Origin: Caldilineaceae bacterium | GTDB taxonomy: Bacteria; Chloroflexota; Anaerolineae; Caldilineales; Caldilineaceae | Direction of reading: 5' to 3' | DNA length: 64,000 nt | Assembly: GCA_011523365.1 (NCBI GenBank) | Contig: WTGY01000149.1 | Coordinates: 37,850 to 101,849 of the forward strand | In this document: in pieces, positions 54,558-63,171 of the stretch | Layout: each line of letters opens with the position of its first letter | Position numbering within the stretch: position 1 is the first letter of the stretch | Program-made: the position numbers and the translations under genes | Notes under the pieces: model-generated | The model's input: the letters and a program-made list of their open reading frames with translations, nothing else | Databases searched by the model: none | Told to the model about the DNA's origin: nothing

Positions 54558-55978
54558 GTGAACCAGCCGACTCTTTCCCATCTAATCGCTTTGGGTGAAG
54601 GACTTACCGCTGAGTTTAAGCGGTCTATGCCGTCAGACCTGGGGAGGGAGATTTGCGCCTTCGCGAACGCCACCGGCGGAGTAATTCTGCTTGGGGTTGA
54701 CGATGCCGGGACCGTGATCGGCGTGAGGGACCACAACCGGCTAAAGTCCCGGGTACAGAGCGTCGCCCGCTCGGCGGACCCGCCCGTGGCGGTAGAAGTG
54801 GAAAGCCAAGGCAGCGTGCTGTGTGTGACGGTACCGGAGCAGCACGGCAAACCCTATTCCCACGGAGATAGGTTTTACGTTCGCGAGGGCGCCGCTTGCC
54901 AGCAGATGTCCCGTGACGAGATTCGAGATTTCTTCTTTGAGGAGGGGCTCATCCGGATGGACGAGACTCCCTGCAGGGCCTTCGATCCCTCCGTCGAGAT
55001 CACGTCGGCGCGTTGGGCCGAGTTTGCAGAACGCGCCGGTATTGACCCCGGGTTGCCTCCGATGACGGTTTTGGAGAACCTGCATCTGGTCAGAGATACG
55101 GGGATGACGCATGCGGGAGCCTGGCTGCTGCCGACGACATCACACGCTTCACCCTCCAAGCCGGCGTGACTTGCGCCGTCTTCCGGGGCAGCACCAAGGC
55201 GCACATCCTCGATCGCAAGGCGTTTCACGGAAATCTCTACTCCATTTACCAGGAGGTCATGGCCTACTTTCAGGCCAAACTGAACTCAGCCCTCATTCCC
55301 CACGCGCAAGGAAGAGACGAGCGACTGGAGCTGCCCGAGAGCGCCCTGCGGGAGGCTGTGGTAAATGCCATCGCCCACCGTGACTATCGCAGCACCGCCA
55401 ACGTGCAGGTTTACATCTTCCAAGACCGGGTCGAGATCGTGACGCCGGAGGGACTTCCCGCCGGAATGCGAGAAGAGGATTTGGGCAGTAGGAGCGTTCC
55501 CCGAAATCCCTTACTCTTCAATATGCTCTACCGTATGAAGTTAGTCGAGCAGATCGGCAGCGGCGTCCGCCGAATTCACGACGCCTGTCTGGAGCACGGC
55601 GTTGCGGAGCCAAGCATTCAGGTCTCCACCGATTGGGTGATAGTGACCTTCCCGCGTCGCGAAGTGGCCGTTGCCCCACATGTAACCCCTCATGAAGCCC
55701 CACATGTGACCCCTCATGTGAGACGACTCGTTGCAGCCTTGCAGGGAGAGATGAGCCGGGCCGAACTCATGGCTGCTCTGGGGTTAGCGGACCGGAGTCA
55801 TTTCCTCAGGGCTTACTTACACCCCAGCCTTGATGCGGGCTTGATAGAGATGACACTTCCGCAAAGTCCAAGGAGCAGGAATCAACGATATCGGTTGACC
55901 GCAGTGGGCAAGGAGGCTCGGAATTCCCAACAGAAATCTGAGGAGGAAGGCACCACCGAGCGGACGCGGGGGCCGTGA
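54558..55978 (+). pseudogene. AlbA_2 (Schlafen-type) ATP-binding protein gene with one frameshift
   Basis: The first frame (54558-55169) has LIALGEGLTAEFKRSM, ANATGGVILLGVDDAG and HGKPYSHGDRFYVREGA. The second frame (from about 55130 to 55978) continues ADDITRFTLQAGVTCAVFRG, then ALREAVVNAIAHRDYRS and a C-terminal winged helix. A single base change in length near 55125-55135 joins them into a normal 470-aa protein. The distal part has a repeated PHVTPHEAPHVTPHV linker. It is a paralogue of 30163-31401. It could be a pseudogene, a sequencing error or a programmed frameshift. Confidence 0.8.
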
Positions 55979-56148
55979 CCTCACTCTTTCGCACACCACA
56001 CCATCGTCGTCGGAAGTACCTCCAACGGGCCTGCAGGCCTTCCTCTTTTGTTGAATTCTGAATGGTCTTCCCAAAATGTTAACGGAACCTAATGCGCACG
56101 CATTGAGTCTGAGCCAAAAACAAGCGCAGATAGAGGAGAAGCTGTGGC

Positions 56149-57294
56149 ATGGCCGAACGAATTTACACACGGGACGAACATAAAGGGTTAGAGCCCCTTG
56201 AAGAGGAGCCTTTCTCCAGCGAGGATACGTTGCAAGCGTTGATAGCTACCAACCCTGAGGTGCTGGATGGCGGACAGGTGCGGCCGGACGACCCGAGGCG
56301 GTGGATCCTGATTACGCGTGAGAAGGGAATTGCCGAGAGATCGGACGCGGGCGGGCGTTGGTCGCTTGATCATCTGCTCATCGACCAGGACGCTGTGCCG
56401 ACGTTAGTCGAGGTGAAGCGCAGTTCAAATCCTGAACTTCGGCGCACCTTTGTCGGGCAGCTGCTGGAGTACGCGGCCCATGCGGCGGTGACGTGGACAG
56501 CGAACGAGTTGCGTCAGACGTTCGAGAGCGCGGGCGATGGGCAGGCGTTCGATCCCAACGAAAAGATCAAGCAGCTTCTGCAGACGGACGTCGAACCGGA
56601 TGTCGAGGCTTTTTGGAAAGCAGTAGAGACGAATCTAGCCGCGCGGCGTCTGCGTATGCTGTTCGTGGCGGATGAGATTCCTGATCCTTTGGAACGGGTG
56701 GTTACGTTTCTGAACGAGCAGATGCCCCATATTGAAGTGCTGGCGGTAGAGATCAAGAAGTTCAGTGGGGAGTCGTTTCAGACGATTGTACCACGGGTGA
56801 TCGGAAGAATGGCGACATCAGAAGATGTGTCAAATAGTGGGGCCGGGCCGCGCCGAAAGTTGACCCGTGCGTCGTTCCTGGAAGAGCTTCCCAACGAGGA
56901 GGCGCGCGGCGTAGCCAACAAGCTCCTGGACGCGGCAACCGCGGCAGGTGCCACTCTTTGGTGGGGCTCGAGCAGTGTGAGCATTCGTGTGCCATGCAAG
57001 ATATTCCGGCAGCCGGTAACCGTTGCCTGGTTGCATTCTAAACCTGAGATTCCATTTTGGATGGGTTTCAGGGACATTACATTCGGCGCAGCCACATTCG
57101 ATTACAACCTGCCGCCTGAGTTGCGTAAATGTCTTGAGAGATGGGTGACTGAGTTCAACGGAGACGGCTTCGCTGATGATATCTCCGGCAAAGGAACAAA
57201 AGCCTGGGCGGTTCGCTATAGTGATGCCGCTAAGCACATTGAGCCATTAACGGGTCGAATTGCGAAGGTTCTTTCCGAGTTGAAGACCCTGTGA
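56149..57294 (+). CDS. NucS/DUF91-like PD-(D/E)XK nuclease
   Basis: A 381-aa protein. The N-terminal third has SLDHLLIDQDAVPTLVEVKR with D74, E88-x-K90 and a following helix FVGQLLEYAAH, the classic PD-(D/E)XK arrangement of Endonuclease NucS-like and DUF91-type proteins. The C-terminal half (SVSIRVPCKIFRQPVTVAWL) is a beta-rich domain, possibly for DNA or partner binding. Predicted DNA endonuclease in repair or defence. It lies alone between the AlbA_2 gene and the ubiquitin-like operon, pointing toward the latter's 3' end. Confidence 0.8.
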   Translation: MAERIYTRDEHKGLEPLEEEPFSSEDTLQALIATNPEVLDGGQVRPDDPRRWILITREKGIAERSDAGGRWSLDHLLIDQDAVPTLVEVKRSSNPELRRTFVGQLLEYAAHAAVTWTANELRQTFESAGDGQAFDPNEKIKQLLQTDVEPDVEAFWKAVETNLAARRLRMLFVADEIPDPLERVVTFLNEQMPHIEVLAVEIKKFSGESFQTIVPRVIGRMATSEDVSNSGAGPRRKLTRASFLEELPNEEARGVANKLLDAATAAGATLWWGSSSVSIRVPCKIFRQPVTVAWLHSKPEIPFWMGFRDITFGAATFDYNLPPELRKCLERWVTEFNGDGFADDISGKGTKAWAVRYSDAAKHIEPLTGRIAKVLSELKTL

Positions 57295-57478
57295 GGGCGC
57301 GGGGAGTCGTCAACAGCCACCCGGTGAAGGAACGAAGTAAGTGTATCAGACAGAAAACAGAACGGATGACTTCGGGAGGCTTTCTGGCGGAACTACACTC
57401 TGGGTGTAGTCGGGAACGCCATGAAACGTCGTGCGAGTTTTTCATAGTTCGCAGGCTTGAGAACTAATGCTGTGAAGA

Positions 57479-58984
57479 TCAATCTCCGAGTAGGTTCAGC
57501 CACGTAGTTACTCCATCAATTCGATCGTCGATCAACCGCAACAGGCGAACTCTCGCTCCTACCGAATCTGAGAGCTGGCGTTTTCGTTCCGCGTCTTTGT
57601 GGAGGCCGGTAAGACAGACGCGTTGATCCCCCACGCCCTCGGCAGCTTCAGTGGCACAGTGCGGGCTCGTCGAGTCATGGCGGTGCTCAAGATGATGGGT
57701 GCTGAGTGAATACTGGAGTGGGCCGGGCTCGCCGAAGCCAGCGGGGGCCACGTTGAAGCTGACGTATTGGGCAAGAATGCTCGCCGCAACGTTCACCGAT
57801 AGCGGCGCCACGTTCGGATTGACTGACCTGAAACTCTCCCCTGCGATCTGGATGTAAGCGGAATCATCGAGTAACCCTTGCCGCTCGAGGACGACCAGGC
57901 CTGGGTCGAGCTGGCGGTTGCAACTCATGCACGGCCTCCCCGGTCTGACGACGTGGGAGCGCCAGGTTGCATTTCGCATCTCTCCGCCATCGAACGTATC
58001 GATGGCAATGCCACCATCGATGACAGGAATGAGATCCGAGTACGCCAGAGAGTTGAGTACGGCTCGTGGCCAAGGGCGGTCAACGCACGAAAAAATCAAG
58101 TCGTGATCGAGTGCGAGCCGTAGTCCTTCCGGCTCGCAGATGGATCGGTCGGAAACCTCGATATTGCACCTCGCCGCAGTGGCTGCTCTCATTGCTTCCC
58201 GGCGGGCAACATGGATCTTGGGTCTCCTCAGGCGCGCGTCGCGGCGTTCTGCGCCAATGAGGCGGTCCAGGTTATGGGCTTCGACGAAGTCATAATCCAT
58301 TACAGTCAGGTTGCAGAGCCCGGTTGCAGCGAGACGCACAAAGACATCGAGTCCGACACTACCTGCCCCGACCACAAGGACTCTCCGACGGACGAGATCG
58401 GCCTGTTTCCGGTCGCCCCACGCATTTATGGTCCTGGTTTGACGGATGCTGGGCTGTGGAGGTAGTTGAACCGCGTCGTTCCACGTCACCGCGAACTTTC
58501 CACCGATGACCCGAACGTTCGTGGAGTGAGTGCAGTCGACCGCTCGGCCAACTCCAACGTCCCAGAGACGAGCAGACCATGAGCGGTCCGCTGTAGCAAG
58601 GGTCATGCCGACCAGAGGAAGCCCTGTGACTTCACGGACGAGATTGGCATAGCTGGCCTCACAATCACGGTCCGGGGCACTCATTGTCTGCCAGTGACTG
58701 GCTCCGGGGTGGCTGTGAAGGAGGACCAAGCCGCACTTATCTTCCTGCGCTGCTTCGGCGCCCCGTAAGATGTAGTCGGCTGTAACGGTTGCATTTCCGT
58801 GGATCAGCCGCTCTCCAGGTTCAGGCGGGACGACCGCGCGAATCAGGGCACTGAAACGAGAGAGGCCCGTGGACGGACGGTAAGTGGCAAGACAGACGTC
58901 TTCCTGACCATCTTCGCGAATAAGCCGCCGGACGAGCGCCTCCTCGATCGCTACGGTCATCGCTACCGACGTTCGACGCATCAC
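57479..58984 (-). CDS. Fused JAB deubiquitinase-like / ThiF-type E1 protein
   Basis: A 501-aa protein. Residues 10-160 are a JAB/MPN metalloprotease: VLLHSHPGASHW (H90, H92) and S102-x2-D105. Residues 185-450 are a ThiF/E1 Rossmann domain: VLVVGAGSVG (203-211), LTVMDYDFVEAHNLDR, a C352-x2-C355 pair and SCVDRPWPRAVLN. JAB would remove or trim, and E1 adenylate, the ubiquitin-like protein encoded two genes upstream. ATG 58984 overlaps the E2-like gene's stop by 4 nt; ATG 58960 is an alternative. The C-terminal 60 residues are unassigned. The architecture matches polyubiquitin-linked bacterial operons known from comparative genomics. Confidence 0.9.
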   Translation of the reverse strand: MMRRTSVAMTVAIEEALVRRLIREDGQEDVCLATYRPSTGLSRFSALIRAVVPPEPGERLIHGNATVTADYILRGAEAAQEDKCGLVLLHSHPGASHWQTMSAPDRDCEASYANLVREVTGLPLVGMTLATADRSWSARLWDVGVGRAVDCTHSTNVRVIGGKFAVTWNDAVQLPPQPSIRQTRTINAWGDRKQADLVRRRVLVVGAGSVGLDVFVRLAATGLCNLTVMDYDFVEAHNLDRLIGAERRDARLRRPKIHVARREAMRAATAARCNIEVSDRSICEPEGLRLALDHDLIFSCVDRPWPRAVLNSLAYSDLIPVIDGGIAIDTFDGGEMRNATWRSHVVRPGRPCMSCNRQLDPGLVVLERQGLLDDSAYIQIAGESFRSVNPNVAPLSVNVAASILAQYVSFNVAPAGFGEPGPLQYSLSTHHLEHRHDSTSPHCATEAAEGVGDQRVCLTGLHKDAERKRQLSDSVGARVRLLRLIDDRIDGVTTWLNLLGD

Positions 58985-59328
58985 GCGACCGCCTCACTGA
59001 GGACTGCCCGGACATGGCTAGCCCACGCGATTCCAGCGGGTGCGTCACTCCATCCTGTTATCTGACGGCTGTGCATCAACCATCCAGACTTTGGAGAGGG
59101 CTGGCTGTTGGTCTGCGCGAATTTAACGCTGCCAGGGAAGTGAAGCCAGTGCGGAGGTACATGGGGCCACGGTTCAAGCTCTCCGATAGCGACACCGGTT
59201 TCGACTGGCGTACCAGCGAATGCCCCGTCCAGAGCCACCACCCTGCAAATGACCAACTCGGCTTCAAGTGTGGCTTCGAAGCCGAGCTCGGTCATGTTCT
59301 GAATAAACGCTTCAACACCCGGCTGCAT
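58981..59328 (-). CDS. E2-like (UBC-fold) protein
   Basis: A 115-aa protein with the bacterial E2-style block VAIGELEPWPHVPPHWLHFP, followed by GWLMHSRQITGW and AGIAWASHVRAVL. In position and text it corresponds to the Prok-E2_E-type proteins that accompany multiubiquitin genes. The only cysteine is C28 (LVICRVV), in an early beta strand rather than after the PP/HW block, so the usual catalytic Cys is not obvious. It would pass the Ubl from E1 to a target, or act without a thioester. It overlaps both neighbours. Confidence 0.7.
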   Translation of the reverse strand: MQPGVEAFIQNMTELGFEATLEAELVICRVVALDGAFAGTPVETGVAIGELEPWPHVPPHWLHFPGSVKFAQTNSQPSPKSGWLMHSRQITGWSDAPAGIAWASHVRAVLSEAVA

Positions 59329-59588
59329 TAGGCTACCGGAGCGCTCTGGCGGATTGATACGAAACGAGCGTCCTTGACGATGTTGACGAGCTCATCATCG
59401 GCGAAGCGCTTCGTCTGGGGGTGCTCCTTTCCCACGAGTTCCCCAAGGTCGAAGATGGCAGGGTCCAAGTCTGCTAAACGAAGAAGCGCCGAGGCACGCT
59501 GGCTGAGGTCATCGGTCGTAAAGGGTTGCCCGTCGATGGTGAACGGAATGCGACGGCGGCTTGGTTGGAAGTTGGAAGATTCGGTCAT
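59328..59588 (-). CDS. Multiubiquitin-family ubiquitin-like protein (single Ubl)
   Basis: An 86-aa protein from ATG 59588 (AAGGAG at 7 nt). The beta-grasp text RRIPFTIDGQPFTTDD, ASALLRLADLDPAIFDLGEL and ADDELVNIVKDARFVSIRQ matches the multiubiquitin domain, here as one copy. It ends SAPVA with no terminal Gly-Gly, so activation by E1 would need a different C-terminal chemistry. A longer frame upstream crosses the promoter region and is not used. It is the first gene of the leftward Ubl-E2-JAB/E1 operon. Confidence 0.85.
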   Translation of the reverse strand: MTESSNFQPSRRRIPFTIDGQPFTTDDLSQRASALLRLADLDPAIFDLGELVGKEHPQTKRFADDELVNIVKDARFVSIRQSAPVA

Positions 59589-59620
59589 TAGTCTCTCCTT
59601 TTGAGGTGTGTTACTCCTTA

Positions 59621-59686
59621 TGTCGCAATTTGCCATCTCAGCGAAAGCCCGGACACAGATTTTCATTTTTGATGCGGTTTGCGACA
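59621..59686. promoter_or_regulatory. Inverted repeat in the divergent promoter region
   Basis: TGTCGCAAT (59621-59629) and TTTGCGACA (59678-59686) form an 8-of-9 inverted pair 48 bp apart, between the starts of the leftward Ubl operon (59588) and the rightward sigma-factor operon (59698). Likely a regulator site that controls both. Confidence 0.55.
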
Positions 59687-59697
59687 TTAGTAGTGAC

Positions 59698-60429
59698 ATG
59701 TCATCTAGGAAATGCACGTCTGACTCCGAACATCCGCTAATGGCGGACAAGGAACGCCTTGATGGGATCCTCGACGTTATGTACGCAAGGGTTCAGAAGA
59801 TCCTCTTCTTTGGGTCTCCTGGGAAACGCCGCCTGTGGGTTGAAGCAAGTCCAACAAACGATACAGGTGGCATAGAACCAGTCCTGCAGGGGACAGGGGT
59901 TAGTGCTAATGACGTTCTTAGCGAAGCATTTCTCGCGCTCCTTGAGTACCCGCCGGAGCACCTTGAGGACACATGGGAGAGTCTGGCGGTCACGATCGCC
60001 CAAAACAAGGCAGTTGACGCACTGAGGGCTTCTCAGAAGGGACTTCGCGGCACGAACCATCGGTTCGAGCTACGGCTTGTGTCGGGCGATGTTGGAGTTG
60101 AAGGGTCAAACGGAGAGATGGGGCCTTCGCTTTTTGAATTACTCCATAACAACCGTGATGATCTGGAAGCCGAGTACTTCGTTATAGAGGATGCGCTCAA
60201 ATTGCGTGACTTGGCCCGAGAAATTCTCGATGGCCGGGCCCAAGAGATATTCTTTGCGATTCACTTTTGTGGCTACAAACGCAAGGAGGTCGCTGACCAA
60301 CTTGATTTGACCAGCCAACGGATCGGCCAAATTTACAGCGCCGCTCTGCGTTCCCTCGAAGATCACCCCGATTACCCGTTCAAGCCAACTGTTCAAGTAG
60401 GACAAGTGGAAACAAGGAGGAACTTATGA
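59698..60429 (+). CDS. Sigma-70-family-like protein heading an ATPase/CD-NTase operon
   Basis: A 243-aa protein with ECF-sigma logic: VSANDVLSEAFLALLEYPPE and TIAQNKAVDALRASQKG in region 2, and a C-terminal region-4-like helix-turn-helix (ILDGRAQEIFFAIHFCGYKR, KEVADQLDLTSQRIGQIYSA). ATG 59698 or 59740 is most likely because longer frames cross the shared control region. The stop overlaps the next gene (ATGA). It may switch on the operon, or use the sigma fold as a plain DNA binder. Confidence 0.75.
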   Translation: MSSRKCTSDSEHPLMADKERLDGILDVMYARVQKILFFGSPGKRRLWVEASPTNDTGGIEPVLQGTGVSANDVLSEAFLALLEYPPEHLEDTWESLAVTIAQNKAVDALRASQKGLRGTNHRFELRLVSGDVGVEGSNGEMGPSLFELLHNNRDDLEAEYFVIEDALKLRDLAREILDGRAQEIFFAIHFCGYKRKEVADQLDLTSQRIGQIYSAALRSLEDHPDYPFKPTVQVGQVETRRNL

Positions 60430-61328
60430 CTGATAGGTCTGACGTCCTCAGCAGATTCCGTGATGCCTTCCTGGACTACCTGGAGGGCAATCGCGACGAG
60501 CCTCCTGCGGTCGAAGAGTTGTCACAGGAGCAGCGTGGGGCAGCTGAGGCCTTCATTAGATCGATCACAGCAGCGCGCGGCGTGGATCCTTATGCGTCCA
60601 GGCCGTCGATCGAGCAACTCCTAGCCTGGCGATCTCAGACCAACGAGCGCACTAATGAACTAGATGAAATGATTCAGAAACATCTACGACTCAAGGTTGA
60701 TCCCGGGGCCTCAGTCAGACCCGACGCCGCTTCGGCTGCCGTAGGGTTGGCTTCTGTCTCAGTGATCCAGGCCCTGGGTATGCGTATGCGTGTCGTGCTG
60801 GAGCCGAATTCGACGGATCTCGACTACGCCCTCACCAGGAGGTCCGAAGACATCGCCGGGGTCTTCAGTGCTTTCCCTGACTCCCACGCGGTACTCTACA
60901 CCACCACGGGGCAAAGGCCCCCCGCAGTGGTAGTGGATCGGGGCGACGTGCAGGAAGCCATTGAAACACCGTCGGGTGAGATGCGGGCGCCCCGTCGACG
61001 TCGGTCAATTTCCGACGCTGCAACGGCATGCGAAGTGTGGCTAAGGGGCCTGATTCCTGAGTTCCAGCCCTTGAGTATTGACCGGCGTGAACCCTCATCC
61101 GCTCCCGAGTCGGCCCTGGATCCTTACGGGTTGGCAAGTAGGGCAGTACTCGAAGTGTCTGCCGCCGGGACCCGAGCCAGGATAGAGGCCAAACAGGTCA
61201 CTTGGGGAAACTTCGGAGATCAGGAAACTCGGCAGCTTGCTGCTATTGTCCAGGAGGCTCAACAGGGACAATTGTCCGAGGAAATCTACAGGTCCCACCT
61301 AGATAAACTCGTCGGGGTGGCCGCATGA
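60426..61328 (+). CDS. Unknown protein between the sigma-like and SbcC-like genes
   Basis: A 300-aa soluble protein (MTDRSDVLSRFRDAFLDYLE) with an N-terminal helical part (EELSQEQRGAAEAFIRSITA), a central hydrophobic strand region (VGLASVSVIQALGMRMRVVL) and a C-terminal helical part. It overlaps both neighbours by 4 nt (ATGA), so it is made in step with the ATPase and is probably its partner. No metallophosphatase motif is visible, so it is not an SbcD/Mre11 equivalent by sequence. Not recognised. Confidence 0.7.
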   Translation: MTDRSDVLSRFRDAFLDYLEGNRDEPPAVEELSQEQRGAAEAFIRSITAARGVDPYASRPSIEQLLAWRSQTNERTNELDEMIQKHLRLKVDPGASVRPDAASAAVGLASVSVIQALGMRMRVVLEPNSTDLDYALTRRSEDIAGVFSAFPDSHAVLYTTTGQRPPAVVVDRGDVQEAIETPSGEMRAPRRRRSISDAATACEVWLRGLIPEFQPLSIDRREPSSAPESALDPYGLASRAVLEVSAAGTRARIEAKQVTWGNFGDQETRQLAAIVQEAQQGQLSEEIYRSHLDKLVGVAA

Positions 61329-63109
61329 TACATCAATTCCGTCTCCGCAATTGGCGTTCCTACGAGGACCTCGACCTACAACTTAATCCTGGCACGACTT
61401 TTGTCGTTGCCCCCAATGGGGTGGGGAAGACATCCCTCGTGTACGGTCTCGCTTGGGCTGTGTTCGGACAGCACAGTAGCGTCGACGAGAAGGCCAGCAT
61501 ACGAGCCGGCGCTGCGAGCGCGGAGGCCCAGGTCGAGTTCGAACTCCCCGACGGACGCCAACTTACCATCAGGCGCACTGCAAAGCGGCGTGGTGGCTCT
61601 ACGGCGACGTTCGTGATGGATGGGGCTAGGCTAACCGAAAGTTTGGCTACCACAGTAATGGAACAGACATTAGGGATAGAACTCCCCGTAGCCGGTCGTC
61701 TGGCGATGATGTTGGGTGGGGATCACATCGCAGCTAGTGACACTCTCAACCTGGAAGGCCACCTCCATCACGCTTTCGGAATTGCCCACCTCCTCAGAGC
61801 GGCCGAGACAGCCGAGTCGGTTGCCAAAGAAACCGTGAAGGCACGAGCGGCACTTCGATCAACAACCAAACAGCGATTGGAGAATCGATCTGCGCTGGAA
61901 GGTGAGATCGCCGAACTAGAAGAAGAGATCAAACATCTTAGCCAACGAGGCATCGAGCTCGAGCAAGTTCGGGACGCTGCTGCCGCGCAACGAACTTTGG
62001 TCGAACGCCACCTCGCGCTCGCGGGCCAAATGGAACAGTATGAACAGCGACGCTTTCGTCTTTTGGCTGCGATTGAGGACCATATCGGTCGGGCAGTCTC
62101 CTCTGACAACAAGGAGTCGATCAGCTTTGAACTGCGTGCGGAATTGGCGGATGCGGAACGCGCGATTGCCGAAATGACTGAGGGGGCGGTCACCGCTCGT
62201 TCTGTCATCACCGCGGCCGAACAGGCAGTGAGATTGCTCGACAGAGACCACGCGGCCTGTCCGACCTGCATGCGTCCGCTTCCTCCTCATCAGCGCGCCT
62301 CGGCGATTTCTGGTCATAGGACACAGCGGGAAGATGCGCGGGCGGAGATAACCCGCCTTGAAGAGGCCCGCGGGGCAAGGCAGAACCATGTCCATGGGGT
62401 TTCCCGGTTGCTCGCCCAACTAGAAGCGCTACAGCCGCCTAGCGTCGACGTTGGAGTCGACAATGTTCCCACCCAAGACGATGCAGTCGCTTGGTACCGG
62501 CAGGCAAGTGCGGCTCTTGACGAACACAATAAGCGGCTTGGCGGGGCGCAGTCTCGTCTTGAGTCGCTAAAGACCCAGATCGCCTCGGATGATCAGATTC
62601 GTCAGGAGGAGGAGAAGCTCCGGCTGGCGTATCGACGGGAAGCCGCTGCCCATGCCGGGGCGAAGGTGTTGCGAGAGGCTGCGGAGCACGTGATCCAATC
62701 TCGCATCGAGCCGCTGTCAAGCGAAGTGCGAGGGCGTTGGAAGCACCTCTTCACCAATAACGGTCTTGTCTTTAAACCTGACGGGTCGATCACGCGGGTC
62801 CGTGGCGATGTGGAGCTAGGATGGGACACACTTAGCGGTGGTGAACGGACATGGGCTAGAATCGTCACCCACTTGATCGTCATGGGTGCTACAACTTCTC
62901 TTCCCTTTGCATGGTTCGACGAACCCCTCGAACACCTTGACCCTCAAATGCGTCACGCGGTCGCAGCGACCTTGGCTACAGCCACGCGGGGAGGCTCTCC
63001 CCGACAACTCTTGGTGACTACATACGAACATGCTATCGCGCAGCAGTTAGCCGACGACACAGATGGAGCTAGGATCATCGCTATACGAGATTCGGGGACC
63101 TCTTTTTAG
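61325..63109 (+). CDS. SbcC/Rad50-like ABC ATPase with zinc-hook motif
   Basis: A 594-aa SMC-type ATPase: Walker A APNGVGKTS (29-37), coiled coil 170-310, C312-x2-C315 (CPTC) at the apex as a zinc hook, return coil to about 465, signature LSGGE (503-507) and Walker B FAWFDE (528-533) with a VTTYEHA switch. Arms are short for Rad50. It probably senses DNA ends or invading DNA. Start and stop are fused with neighbours in the operon; the CD-NTase-like gene follows after 62 bp. Confidence 0.92.
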   Translation: MIHQFRLRNWRSYEDLDLQLNPGTTFVVAPNGVGKTSLVYGLAWAVFGQHSSVDEKASIRAGAASAEAQVEFELPDGRQLTIRRTAKRRGGSTATFVMDGARLTESLATTVMEQTLGIELPVAGRLAMMLGGDHIAASDTLNLEGHLHHAFGIAHLLRAAETAESVAKETVKARAALRSTTKQRLENRSALEGEIAELEEEIKHLSQRGIELEQVRDAAAAQRTLVERHLALAGQMEQYEQRRFRLLAAIEDHIGRAVSSDNKESISFELRAELADAERAIAEMTEGAVTARSVITAAEQAVRLLDRDHAACPTCMRPLPPHQRASAISGHRTQREDARAEITRLEEARGARQNHVHGVSRLLAQLEALQPPSVDVGVDNVPTQDDAVAWYRQASAALDEHNKRLGGAQSRLESLKTQIASDDQIRQEEEKLRLAYRREAAAHAGAKVLREAAEHVIQSRIEPLSSEVRGRWKHLFTNNGLVFKPDGSITRVRGDVELGWDTLSGGERTWARIVTHLIVMGATTSLPFAWFDEPLEHLDPQMRHAVAATLATATRGGSPRQLLVTTYEHAIAQQLADDTDGARIIAIRDSGTSF

Positions 63110-63171
63110 CCCGATTCCATCAAGAATTCCATAGAGAGAAGTGTGGAACAGACACGAGGGCAGACATCCAA

